Assembly: GCA_000231825.2 (NCBI GenBank)
Contig: JH720377.1
Location: 62,001 to 126,000 of the forward strand
DNA length: 64,000 bases
Source of the DNA: Tetrahymena elliotti 4EA
Taxonomy: Eukaryota > Ciliophora > Oligohymenophorea > Hymenostomatida > Tetrahymenidae
Reading direction: 5' to 3'
Shown in pieces: positions 52,562-63,472 of the stretch. The notes beneath the pieces were generated by a model. It was given only the letters and a program-made list of their open reading frames with translations. It was not told where the DNA came from and ran no database searches. Both the position numbers and the translations under genes were made by a program. Numbering within the stretch: position 1 is the first letter of the stretch; each line of letters begins with the position of its first letter.

Positions 52562-53793
52562 TCATTTTTTGCTGTTTTCAGATACAAGCTTATTATTTTA
52601 TTTAGCAAGCTGATTATGTATTTGATTGATATTTTGACTAGAAGATGGTAGAATACTCTCATTTAATACTAAGTTTTTATATACAAACTATTCTTAGATA
52701 AAATATTTATTTTTTAATACCTCTGTTGCTTATATCAGTGCTCTGTATCTCTCAGCCATATCAAATTTCAAAGCATATTGCATTTTTCTTAAACAAACTG
52801 GACAAAGCTAAAATGGCTTATTCCCTGACTCTTCATAATGATTAGATCCATTCATAATACAATGATAGTAAATGCAATGCTTAATTCCAAATTAATGTAC
52901 AATTTCATGACACATTACTTTACAGCTTCTATATATGACTAAATCATAATCTACTTAAGATTTAGGATAGTAAAAGCTTTCCTAATATCTAGCAAAGCTG
53001 AATACACCAACCTTGTATTTTCAAAAATTTAAAGAATAAGGCGTTATGGCTCACAGATAGTTTTTTATAAATTAAATATTCATTTTAAATAAAAAGATAC
53101 TAAGATTGTTATAATCTATTTTAATGGAGTTATATCTAAGATTATGAATTAAATATTGGGTTTAAAATTACTAAAAATAGTTAAAATATATCAATAATTT
53201 ATATAGCTGATATAGATTCTAAAAAAATTATATTTGCAACTTTAATTTAATTTTACCTTGTCTTGTAAAGAAGCTAATCCAAAAACAAAGTTCCATGATT
53301 CTTTATTATAAATGTCAGTCATACAAATCCCGATAATGCAATAAGCATCTTTTGGTTTTGATTCTTTCAGCATTTCTAAAATTTTTGTAGCATGGAATTA
53401 CTTAATATTTCCATTCAATCTAGTTTTAACACCTAATTTTTCTACATCTAATAGTGGCAGAAAATCTACTTCAATACCATAGAAAAATGCTTTTGCAAAA
53501 ATTTACAATTTTTCTACAAACTCGCTATTTATTTCTTATTCTAAAGGTTGGATATAAATTTTCCTTTTCTTTGTATCTACAGCTCTAGGTTTTTCTATGT
53601 ATTTATCAAATGTTTATCCTCCTTCTTTTTAATTATAAAGCCAATCATCAGCAGAAGGATTTGGTACCGGTTTAAAATACCCAAGTATTTTTTACATTTA
53701 CTATTAATTTTTTTGAGACAAAGAGCTTAAATCTCCTAAAGCTTTAGCTCTTTACTAGGCAGTAGGCTAAGTGAATAAACCTTTTTTTTACAT
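52562..53793 (-). CDS. Archaemetzincin (peptidase M54), 328 aa
   Basis: A zinc metallopeptidase. Starts MQKKGLFTQPTAQQRAKALG at 53793. The active-site and zinc signature is complete: CHEIVHQFGIKHCIYYHCIM (His-Glu-x-x-His-x-x-Gly-x-x-His with Cys and Met of the turn), followed by NGSNHYEESGNKPFQLCPVC and LRKMQ, the second Cys cluster of the family. Upstream GVFSFARYQESFYYPK matches the family's beta strand. One 245-nt intron (53012-53256) keeps the frame: exons of 179 and 150 codons, TGA 52562-52564. The ~50-residue Asn/Gln/Lys C-terminal tail is extra to the family core. No signal peptide; relatives are cytosolic or nuclear with poorly known substrates. Confidence 0.93.
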
Positions 53794-54786
53794 TTTACAA
53801 TTAGATTTATTTTAAAAGCTATTTCAATTATATATTAAATAATTATTAAAGCTAAGAAAAAAGATTGAATATATCAACATTATGAAAATTTATATAAATA
53901 AGAAATTATCAGAGTCAGTAAAATGTCTAGAATGCAATTCTTTATTGATCATAGAAAAAAGGTTTTAAATTCCTAAAATTATTAACAAAATTATGATTAA
54001 AATATAAATTATTTTTAATGTTAATAATAGAAAAACATATTTGTGCAATTATGAAATATATAATTGAAATAAATAAGAGTAGAGTAGATAATATTAAAAT
54101 TTTATAAAAATCTTTATAAAATCAAATTTTTATTTTAAAAGAAAAATTGATTGTTAATTATTTTAGATAAAATCATTTATTCATCATTTATCAAAAGAAT
54201 ATTTTTTTTGCTCAAAAATAAATATATAGAAAGCTTTTTATAGCAATCAATAAGAAAATAAGAGTGTTTTTTTTAAGTTTGATCTGAAAAAATCAATAAT
54301 AAAGAAGAATATATTATATATTCAATTTAAAATCATTTTTACTTTAATAAAATTTAATGAATTAAGTTTACAGTTAAAAATTTCTGAATTTTACAAGATA
54401 TTTATCTAAATAATTATTTTTGTTATCATACTATTAAAATAAATAACTTATTTAAAAATTAATTGATTTATTTATAATAGCAGAATTTTATTTAATATAA
54501 AGAGTAAATAAAATGAAATTACTATCAAAAATAATTTTAAAAATAGATTAAAAAATAATAATTAGATCATGGGATGGTATGATTGGTAAAATAAATCAAA
54601 GTTTTGTTATCTATTTCATAAACAACTTAATACTGAATTATTTATATAAAGTAAATAATGGTTATGTTATTTACTTACATTATGTCAATTAGGTTTAAGT
54701 ATAATAAAAAAGATTTCTTTAATATTATTTGCACTCACTGGATAAAAAAATTGATTATTGCTTTTATTGAGAAATCAACTAAAAAT
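53794..54786. other. A+T-rich divergent intergenic region
   Basis: Between the archaemetzincin gene (minus) and CNB gene 2 (plus). Non-coding; no motif recognised. Confidence 0.5.
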
Positions 54787-57700
54787 ATGAGTAGTCATTT
54801 TTCTTTGTAACTAGAGAAGGCTATAAGTAATGAGTCTTAACCATAATAAGCTAATGTTAATAAACCTTCAATTTTGAAGGATAAAAGAGGATCTGTACAT
54901 CTTCGTCTTTTTAAACTTATGTTAGGTCGCTCTTTGTTAAATGTTCTATAAGATGATAAATGCACAAAGCTTTTTAACATGTAGATCCAAAAAGAAAATT
55001 ATATGAGAAAGATTGTGAACAAAAAAATCGTTTCTTTAAAGGTTGAAGAAGACTAAGATGTAAAGATTTAACAAAAATAATAATTTTAAATAATTCTAGA
55101 TATAATATTTTTTAGTTCTATTGAATTTGTGTTTGATTAATTGCTCATTTTATAAAAAGATGGTTCTCACAATTGTTAAAAAGAGTTACAAGAACAAATT
55201 TGAGTAATAATTTTTGATTAATGCTATTAAAGATCTCGATTTTTTTGAAAGAAATACTTTTTTGCTGGAGTAATAACACAAATTAAGTAATATCATCAAT
55301 TAAAAAACTGTTTAAAAGGGAACAACCTTGCTAGAAATTGGAGATGTGTGTAGCTGTTATTTTATTCTTGTCAAAGGTAAAGTATACAAATTTAGAACAA
55401 ATTATCTTGTTTTCTCTAAAAAATATTTAATTAATTAGGTCTAGTTTATGGCATGCATCCTAAGCTTAAAGCAATTAAATGGAAGTAGAATAAAAAGAAC
55501 AGTAATATTTTCTCTTCATAGTAAAATGGTTTATAAAAATAAGGAACTCATGAGGTAGATGCTTAATTTATCCCTTTATCAGGAATTTAAGAAAATTAAT
55601 AAATGAACCATATTATTTCTAATCCAAATACTCCTAAACATTCCCCAAAAGCTAAGCTATTAATGAGACAATAATCCAAATCTGTTTTGTAAAAATTATT
55701 CACATTAATTATTTATTTATTTATGAATATAAATTTAATGAATAAGTAATGAAAATCCTTTAACTATTCCTTAAATGTATCCTCATATGGATATATTACA
55801 TACATACAAACCTGGTGATTCTTTTGGATAAGTATTTCTATTGTCAAATAGTACTTCGTAATTAAATAAAATCATATATTCTTTAAAAGGTCTGATTAAT
55901 ATCAGCAATTTATATATACATTTTAAGCTTGAAAATAATTTAAAACTTAAATTATTTTAATTTTTAAATAAGTGAAATGACATTTATATGTGGGGAAGAC
56001 TGTGAATTTTTAACAATCTCAAAACAAGACTATGAATAACTAGTTGGAATACAAAGGGAATAAATATTAAGATAGAAATTAGAATTTTTAGAAAAATTTG
56101 ATATTTTTTATAACTTTACTAATATTATGCTCCTAAACATTCTAGAATTGATGTAAATTTTAAAGCTAGAAAAGAATTAAGTAATATTTAAGTAAGGAGA
56201 AGAGTGTAAATACATTTACTTTATTAGATAAGGGGAAGTTAAAATTTCTTTTACATATTCTCCTTAAAGCAATGACGCTGCTGATAATAAAATTAATTAA
56301 ATTTAGTTGAATAAGAAATAAAATGGAGACTCGTAATTGAATTCACTACTAGAATCTAAAAGGGAAAAGCAAAAAAATACAAAAAAGAGATTGAGTTCTT
56401 CTTAGATGGATGATGATTTATCTTTAAGCCAAAATGATTAAAATTAATCCAAATAAAAAGCTTTTGATAAAAACTATATGGAAAATGATTAAGAAATCCT
56501 TAAAAATCTGGAACAATAAAGCAAGTAAGTCAAAAATTCACTTTTAACTTAATACAATACAAATTTTGGAAGAAAGATAACAAAAAAGCTAGATATAATT
56601 ATTCTTTCTTCTAATACTTATTTTGGAGAAGAAGACATTATAAGCCATTAATAATATAGAAATTTTACTGCCACCTGCTAATCTTCCTAAACAGAAATAT
56701 TTAAAATTGATGCATAGGTAAAAATAAATAAATAATTGTTTAAACACTTTTTACATATATAATTTTAAAAAAAGAGACTAATAAAAATATTGAAGATTTA
56801 ACATACCTACCAAAAAATGATTTAAACACAAAAGACGAAGACTAGTTGGTATGTCTAAAGAAGAAATGAGCTAATTTAATTTTGCTAAAATTTGGTTTCT
56901 GAAAAGACTAATGAAAATTCTAATATCTAAGATAATTAAACTATCCTTAAAACATTAAAGAATAATTTTAGTGAAAAAGATATCATGAGTTTTTCAAAAA
57001 ATATCTAATTGAGAAGAGGAAGTGGAATAAATAACCACCTTACTTTATCTTCTATTCCTTCACTATAAAATATTTAAGCTCCTTACGGAGGAGCATCTTT
57101 GAACTCATTTTCAAATAATAGTCCCAGTCTTAATGGTTTTGAAGAAAAAAGATTAAAAATGAATCACTAACTGTTTTAGGATAAATTATTTACAAAAGAC
57201 TTTTAAATTGAGAGTAATAAAGACTTTATTCCAAGTAGTAGTAGTAAATCTTCAGTTTCATTTAACTTTCTAGACACTTTGCAAATGAGCTAGGATAAGC
57301 CAAATAAATTCAATAGAAATTTAAAAAACTTCCTTTCTCCTTAATAAAAAGATTAAAAATAAATTGTTTTTAGCTTTACTCAAAAAAGTTAACAAAAAAT
57401 AGATGTAAAAACAGATAAAAATCTTTAGTCAATATAAGAATAGCCATCCTTTGATTTACAAAAAATACTTAATACACAGATTTTTTCTTTGTAAAATATA
57501 AGTAAAATAGATGAGGCTCAAATAACATCCAGAGATGAAGATGTGTGTGAATCTAAGTAAAAAAGGATTAAAAAATCTTCACTGAAATTATAAATTAAAG
57601 AAAAAATTAATGAATAATCAAACAAAAGTACCTTTAATGAGTTGCTTAATTTAAAAGAAATTTCACCTCATAAGCAGCATCAACATAGTAAATCTCTTTA

Positions 57701-58595
57701 TAGTACCATGTCTCACTCACCAGAAAGTAAACTATTATTAGACGGATTAAAATTTGAAAAAGATTTAAAAGAACTAATCACACCTTAATCTAAATTAGCT
57801 AAAGAATCAACTCAAAAAGACAATTTTATATTCTCAGCAATTAATAAAAGAAAAAATTCTAATTCTTTTTTAGTTTATTCTCAACCATTTTCATTAAAAA
57901 GTTCTAGAATAATTTCTCCTAGTGATGATAGTAAAATTATTTAAGAAGAAAATTAAACCTGTTTAGATAATAATTTGTAAAGTGTATACTAGCCTTCAAC
58001 TTTATAAAATTTAGAATTGACTATACCTCCTCTAAAATAAAATAGAACATATTCGTTAAATCCTACCACTATAACATCCTATTCTTAAAGTAAATCTGCA
58101 TAAGTTTCATTTAACCAAGATAAAGCAGAATAATCTTAGTAAAATTTAAAAATAAAATAATATTTTCTTCCTGAAAAAAACAAATCATATAATATGACCC
58201 AATCTTTAAACAAATTAAACCTAAGTTCATCTAGACCAAAAATCTACCTTAATAATTCATCTAAGAGTATTGATGCTATTTAACTTGAAAATAAAACCCC
58301 TCAAAGTAAAGTCAATTATGTAATTTAAAGTAGTTAAAATAGCAGAAAGAATAGTTATTTAAACCTAAATTAAGATGAATAAACATTAAACAAAGATTAA
58401 GTGTAGATACCTATGAGGTTAGCAGACTTTGATCACATTTAATCAAGGAATGCATAAATTTTACAGTAATACAACAAAGAAAAGTTTGGCTAAAGAATAA
58501 CTAGCATATTTAAGTTAAATAAGTGCTTGATAAATTCTAATAAAGAAAAAGTGCTAAACTTTTTAATAAATAAAGGGAATTAATAAGTTCAATGA
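54787..58595 (+). CDS. Protein with two cyclic-nucleotide-binding domains and a long disordered tail (CNB protein 2)
   Basis: Starts MSSHFSLQLEKAISNESQPQ at 54787. CNB domain 1 spans KTVQKGTTLLEIGDVCSCYF to YKPGDSFGQ and FICGEDCEFLTISKQDYEQL. CNB domain 2 contains ILKLEKNQVIFKQ, GEECKYIYFIRQGEVKISFT and later cassette sequence. Short introns interrupt the N-terminal half (for example GTAAAG...TTAG near 55377-55439); not all are resolved. From about 56.8 kb a long Ser/Asn/Gln/Lys-rich tail follows, then a basic C-terminus (KEKFGQRITSIFKLNKCLIN, KEKVLNFLINKGNQQ) and TGA 58593-58595. Cyclic-nucleotide effectors of this layout without kinase or channel domains are common in ciliates; the ligand is not known. 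The extreme 3' end is tandemly duplicated downstream. Confidence 0.75.
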
Positions 58596-59375
58596 AGAAA
58601 AACAAAAACAAGATATAATATTTTATTTAAAATAAATTATCAAGTTAATTATCAATTATTCATCTATTAAAGTTTTAAACATAACCTAATCTGTTATATG
58701 TAGTATTTATTTACAAATTCTATTGATTTAACTCAATCTTTTATAAATTAAATTTTTTATCCAATTTTCTTTAATACATTTTATACATATTTTTATCATT
58801 ATTCAATAATTTTTACAACTATCAAAAAAACAAAAAGTTGGTAAAACAATAATGAACACACTATTTCCAATAAATAAATGCTTAAAAGTTCAAAATAGAG
58901 AAGATGCTAAACATTTTAATAAGTAAATGGGATTATGCTCTAAAATTAAGATAAAAAACACTATTTAAATATTTTAAAATTCATTATCAATTAATCTCTA
59001 AAGCAATCAAGTTATTGTGATGTAATCTGATCTTTTTTTTGTTTTAAAAAATTCTATTGATTTTTTCATTTTTCTAGTAGCTACTACAGTTTATACAAAT
59101 TTGTGATAGAAATTCACTTGAATATCATAAAAATATATTTACACCCTTTCATTTTTGAAGTTTAACTTTTTGATAAAATTTAACAAAGAGAAGATACTAA
59201 ACATTTTTAAAAATAAAGGGAATTCTTGTCTTAAGAAAAACATATTTAATTTAAAATTTGAAAAAAGTAATGATTTTTTATGAATTTTACAAGTATAAAA
59301 AAGTTTTATTTAATCTTTTATTAGTATTTTTATTCTACAATTTCTAACATTAAGTCCATTCTTTTTAATTAAATT
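58541..59375. repeat. Three tandem copies of the CNB-2 gene 3' end plus flank
   Basis: The motif AAGTGCTAAACTTTTTAATA...TAAAGGGAAT of the last codons of CNB gene 2 (58549 on) recurs as AAGATGCTAAACATTTTAAT with AAATGGGATTA at about 58901, and again as AAGATACTAAACATTTTTAA with AATAAAGGGAATTC at about 59191. Spacings are about 353 and 290 bp. Flanking motifs such as TTTTCTTTAATACATTTTAT / TTTTCTTTAGTACATTTTAT (near 58770 and 59400) and AATTCTATTGATTT (58715, 59050) follow in each unit. The third unit runs up to the 3' end of CNB gene 3. Confidence 0.7.
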
Positions 59376-61612
59376 TCAATTTTTTTCATATTTTTTACCA
59401 AATTTTCTTTAGTACATTTTATTAAAACCTTTTTAAAATTCTTCGTCAAACAACCCTAAACTATTACTAATGTTATTTTGTCTATTATTAGAATTATTAT
59501 TGTTACTGCCACCAATTTTTTATTGTTTAGTGTTATTTTATGATAGCATTTACAATACTTCTTATTTTTATTGTACTTATTTTTCAGCATTCTCAACATA
59601 AGACTCAAATTAATTCAACTTAAAGTCATTTTTAAAAATATTTAATTTTTTATCAACACTATCTTTGTTTAACTATATAGGAATTTGAATTAAAGTTGAA
59701 GATTTACACTTTTTATGGAAAGCTTAATATTATGTCACTATTTATTTTGAGCTAGTTACCAAATTTTATTAATTGATCTATTTAATTTCTTAGTTTCTCT
59801 TTTATTCCTTTTAATCTATTTAATTTTATTGTTGATCAAAAATAAATTATAATGAGTTTTATTTATTATGATTAATCTGTTTTTATTATATTTCTTCAAT
59901 TATTTAATTTTTTGAATCCTTAATTGAAAAATCATAAAAACTAGAATGCTGATGAGTAAAAGTTGATTATTTATTATATAGCTATCTTCTAGCTTTTGAA
60001 TCTGGATTGAAAATTGAACTCATTCCTATCTATTTTTCTGATTTTATTACATTTATAGAGCAGGGACTTGTATTATTACTCTTAGAAAATTCATCAATTT
60101 TAATTTATTATTAACTAGGAGAGAAGGTCAATTTTGAAAAAGAAAAATTCTGTTTTCCTAATTCTTAACCCTGTGTTTTAATTTTATTTCTTAAAGGAAA
60201 CAAATCACTCTAGCTAATAGATGATGTAGAAGATTAATATATTGTATTTTAACTGAATTATGTTTTAGGAGTAGAAAACTACAGTGATGGTTTTCTTTTG
60301 ATTTAATATTTATTTATGGTATTATTATCAAGTGAGAGTTAATTTAAATTTTATCTTGTTATATTTTATTCTCTTTTTTGACTGAGTATCAGTTGAAGCC
60401 TTTCTTCCATAAATTTATCTCTAACTTTCTCAAGTTGCTTTAAGTGTTTAAATTTGCCAAATGTTTTTACAATAGGCAGTAAATTCTAAATATTTTTAAA
60501 TAAAAAATATATTTAAAATAATTAAAACTTAATAAAAAAGTAATTACAGAAATCTTGATTTCAATAATTTCTGATTCTTAAGATGTACAAACTGCTTATG
60601 TAGTTTTTTATGAAATTTTTTTTAGTATTTCATATTCTCCAAAGCAGCTATTTTCACTAATGATAAGAATAGGAACTCTTTCCTGCTTCTTCTTTCTTTT
60701 GTTCATAGCTGTATAAAGATCTAATTCTTCATTAAAACCTATTTGATTGCTTTATTCTTCTTATTATGAATTAGGCTCTATTATTTAAGTCAAGGTAACT
60801 TCTCCCTTACGAATAAAATAAATAGATTCAGAATCCTAACCTTCTTGGTAAATCATATTTTTAGAATTCAGATTCAAAGTAATAGAAGTATCTAAGATCT
60901 GCATAAGCTTAGTATTAGGTATGCTTTCAAGGAAATCAAATTGTTTAAGAAAATGGATTTTTTAATTGATTAAATCATTTTTTTCATTTCCCATGAACTA
61001 TTAAAAATCTTCTTTTTAAAGTATAACTAGATGAGAGTCTTCTTCACAGAAGATAGTGCAACCTCTATTAAAAAAATAAATTAAAATTATAAAAAATGAG
61101 TTAGTATTTTAGTTATAAATATACCTCCTTAATTTAGAAAATAGCTCAGAGTCTCCAAAACCCTAACCAGGTAAAATATATTAGTTAAATTTATGATTTG
61201 GAACATATTATTAAAATTCTTTTTCCATAATTTAAGACATTGAACTATTCATCATCGAAAATGAGTTGTTGTTTTTATCTTTTTAGCTATTATTTTTACC
61301 CATTTTAGGGTTTCTTCCTAAATTACTTTCATTTTACTTCATTATATTTAACAAACTAAGCTCTAGTTTATATGGTGTCTTTTATGCAGATATCTTTACA
61401 GGACTAATAGCTATATCTTCGTTAATTGGTAATAACTATAGAAGCTTACCGCTTAATAGAAAATAGTAGTACTAACCGAAATCACCAGTTTCATATATTA
61501 TTGAGTTTTTAGGACAAAATTTATATCTCAACAAATTTACTAAATTAACATTCTTTTTAATCTATTCACTATATTGGCCAAGCATAGTATTCTCAGTTAT
61601 TATCCTCAACAT
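59376..61612 (-). CDS. Protein with two cyclic-nucleotide-binding domains (CNB protein 3), 5' end uncertain
   Basis: CNB domain 1 reads YKFCPKNSIIYETGDFGQYY, FLLSGKLLQLLP and YILPGQGFGDSELFSKL, then after an intron (about 61069-61126) GCTIFCEEDSHLVILQKEDF. CNB domain 2 reads LNLNSKNMIYQEGQDSESIY, FIRKGEVTL and ISENSCFGEYEIL. The tail is Asn/Ser-rich, ending DEEFQKGFNKMYQRKFGKKY and TGA 59376-59378. The first good Met is at 61612, but coding sequence (LAREIALKAIKTYNESQF) continues upstream of it to about 61667. There the sequence passes through an intron-like T-rich stretch into DNA of different composition. So the first exon is missing, lies in the next segment, or was displaced by an insertion. 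Confidence 0.75.
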
Positions 61613-62011
61613 AAATTATGATTCATTATAAGTCTTAATCGCTTTTAAAGCAATTTCACGGGCCAACTATTTTTATGAAAAAAATATTAAATAATTATAA
61701 TTTAGAAAATTGTATGTAAAAACAGCAACCTGATTGAATAATAGTAAATAAAAATACATCTCTCCCCTATCATTTATTAATCTACAGATGTAAATAGTCA
61801 TGTACAGTATAGGATGTAGGAGATATAGAGTATATTAGGACTAAGAGAGTCTTATAATGTTGTAAGCCAGGACTTTGAAATTTAGATACATATAACAGAA
61901 TAATATCTCCAACTCTATTTATCCAATGACACTTTTGAAGAGTTCATTAATTAAATACATTTCCAGTAGCTAGGTACTATGTTCAAGTGTTAACTATTAT
62001 ACGAATGATCT
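61613..62011. other. Junction between CNB gene 3 and a compositionally distinct segment
   Basis: From about 61745 rightwards the DNA loses its long A/T runs and becomes visibly richer in G+C (lines of about 30% against about 15-20% for non-coding DNA elsewhere here). The minus-strand frame is open across this whole interval, from just after the exonuclease stop (62012-62014) into the CNB-3 frame, with an in-frame ATG at 61759. The encoded sequence (EHSTQLLEMYLINELFKSVI, then GQIELEILFCYMYLNFKVLA) could be a continuation of the exonuclease after a premature TGA. Confidence 0.4.
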
Positions 62012-63472
62012 TCATATAGAAATCTATACAAGCCCTTGCAACCATTTCATAGGCAATAAATTATAGTAAAGTATGTGTTTGGTTATCAAAGCAAAGTCTT
62101 ACTCTAATCTCTTTGATAGATAACTACTTAATATCCTCAATTCATTATCCTCATGATCTATCATAGTTAGATAATAAAATACAAGAGCTATTATTACTTT
62201 CTTATGATGTGTATCCTCTATTAGAAAGTTAAAGATTCTATTAGTTGACATCTTATCAATAATCTCATTGACTTTATTCTATTGACTCTATGATAGTTTG
62301 ATTTCTAATAGATGCTATATGATAAGAGTTAGACCTTTATCTTCTTTTTTTTACATTATATTTTTCATATTGCCTCCAGCCTTCATCTTCTTCTATTTCT
62401 CTAGATCAAACATTCCACTTTCTATAGTCTCTTTGATAGAGAACTTTGTTGTTTCTTTATTAGAAGGTATATTAATGAATCTTATAGTTTCTTCGAAAGC
62501 TATTTTATTGTCCTTACCTCCTCTTAGCTAAGGTTTAAAACTATACTTGAAGGGATTGAAGGGTTTTGCAACAAGATCTTTTTTAACTACTTTGGTCTTA
62601 TCTTAATTTACTATCTATTCAAAGGGAAATAATCTCAAAGTTGAGATCAGCGAGATATAAGAACATAAGAACATGAACTCCTAACCAGTAAGCTTTTATT
62701 CATTGCGCTAGTGAAGAAGGCATTCGAAGAGATACCTAACATCATAGTAACAGTACATTAAATAGTCATTATTAGACAGAACACTAATATCACCCAATTC
62801 TCTCCTAGCATTCATACCTCTCTAACCCAAATTTTTTATCTCTACTATCTTTTCTTTAGATAGAACATTGGAGAATGAATAGAAACCATACAGAGCACCA
62901 CCTATGCTTACACCTTTGAGCTTCTATAGTATATTATAGAATAAGTTGATATCTATCATGTTCTTCACAAAATATCTAACTGGATTGAATAGTACTTTAT
63001 CCTAATCTCTTGCGCTCAGACTAATAGGTTACTTACCATATTTCTTATTCAGATTAGGTACATCACCAGAAAAAGGCCCTTGAGCTATCTTATAAACATT
63101 ATCTTGACAATTAAAAAGAAATTAGAATAAGAATCTCTCTTATAAAATCTATACTTACTTCATATGTTCCAGTGATAAGTTCTAACCTTTAGTCTGATTA
63201 GATACTTTTCTCAACTCTATGATAATAACTTTATCCTATACTAGTTCATTGAATTATTTCAACTGATCATCTTATAATCCCAATTAATCAAATTTGAGTT
63301 GCACTAATCCTATACTATTATCCAGCCTTGAAAATTCAAAGTCAACACTTACAAAGAGTAACTTATTGAGATTTGATATGTTCTTTATGTAAAGTTTCTC
63401 TACCAGATCAAATATCTGAGTTACTTGTTCTATGTCTTATTGTTTATAGTAAAGATTACTAATTACTATCAT
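62012..63472 (-). CDS. DEDDy 3'-5' exonuclease-like protein (RNase D / EXD1 type)
   Basis: An open frame of 487 codons, ATG 63472 (MIVISNLYYKQQDIEQVTQI) to TGA 62012-62014. Exo motif I is FVSVDFEFSRLDNSIGLVQL (Asp44, Glu46, then the typical Ile/Val-x-Leu-x-Gln-Leu strand). Motif II region is FLFNCQDNVYKI (Asp124), followed by MIDINLFYNIL. Motif III is LMYCYYDVRYLFECL (Tyr240-x3-Asp244). All five DEDDy residues are therefore present. Such enzymes remove nucleotides from RNA or DNA 3' ends. The exonuclease spans the N-terminal ~260 residues; the rest is a helical Lys/Leu-rich region without a domain I know. Base composition differs from neighbours, and flanking frames look broken, suggesting a mobile or transferred element. 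No transposase or polymerase motif is seen. Confidence 0.7.

Noticed and set aside
62298..62531. Plus-strand hydrophobic frame
   Set aside because: Antisense shadow of the exonuclease gene's C-terminal region.
62660..62720. tRNA-like stretch (CTCCTAACCAGTAAGC)
   Set aside because: No acceptor or T-arm pairing could be found and it lies inside the exonuclease frame.
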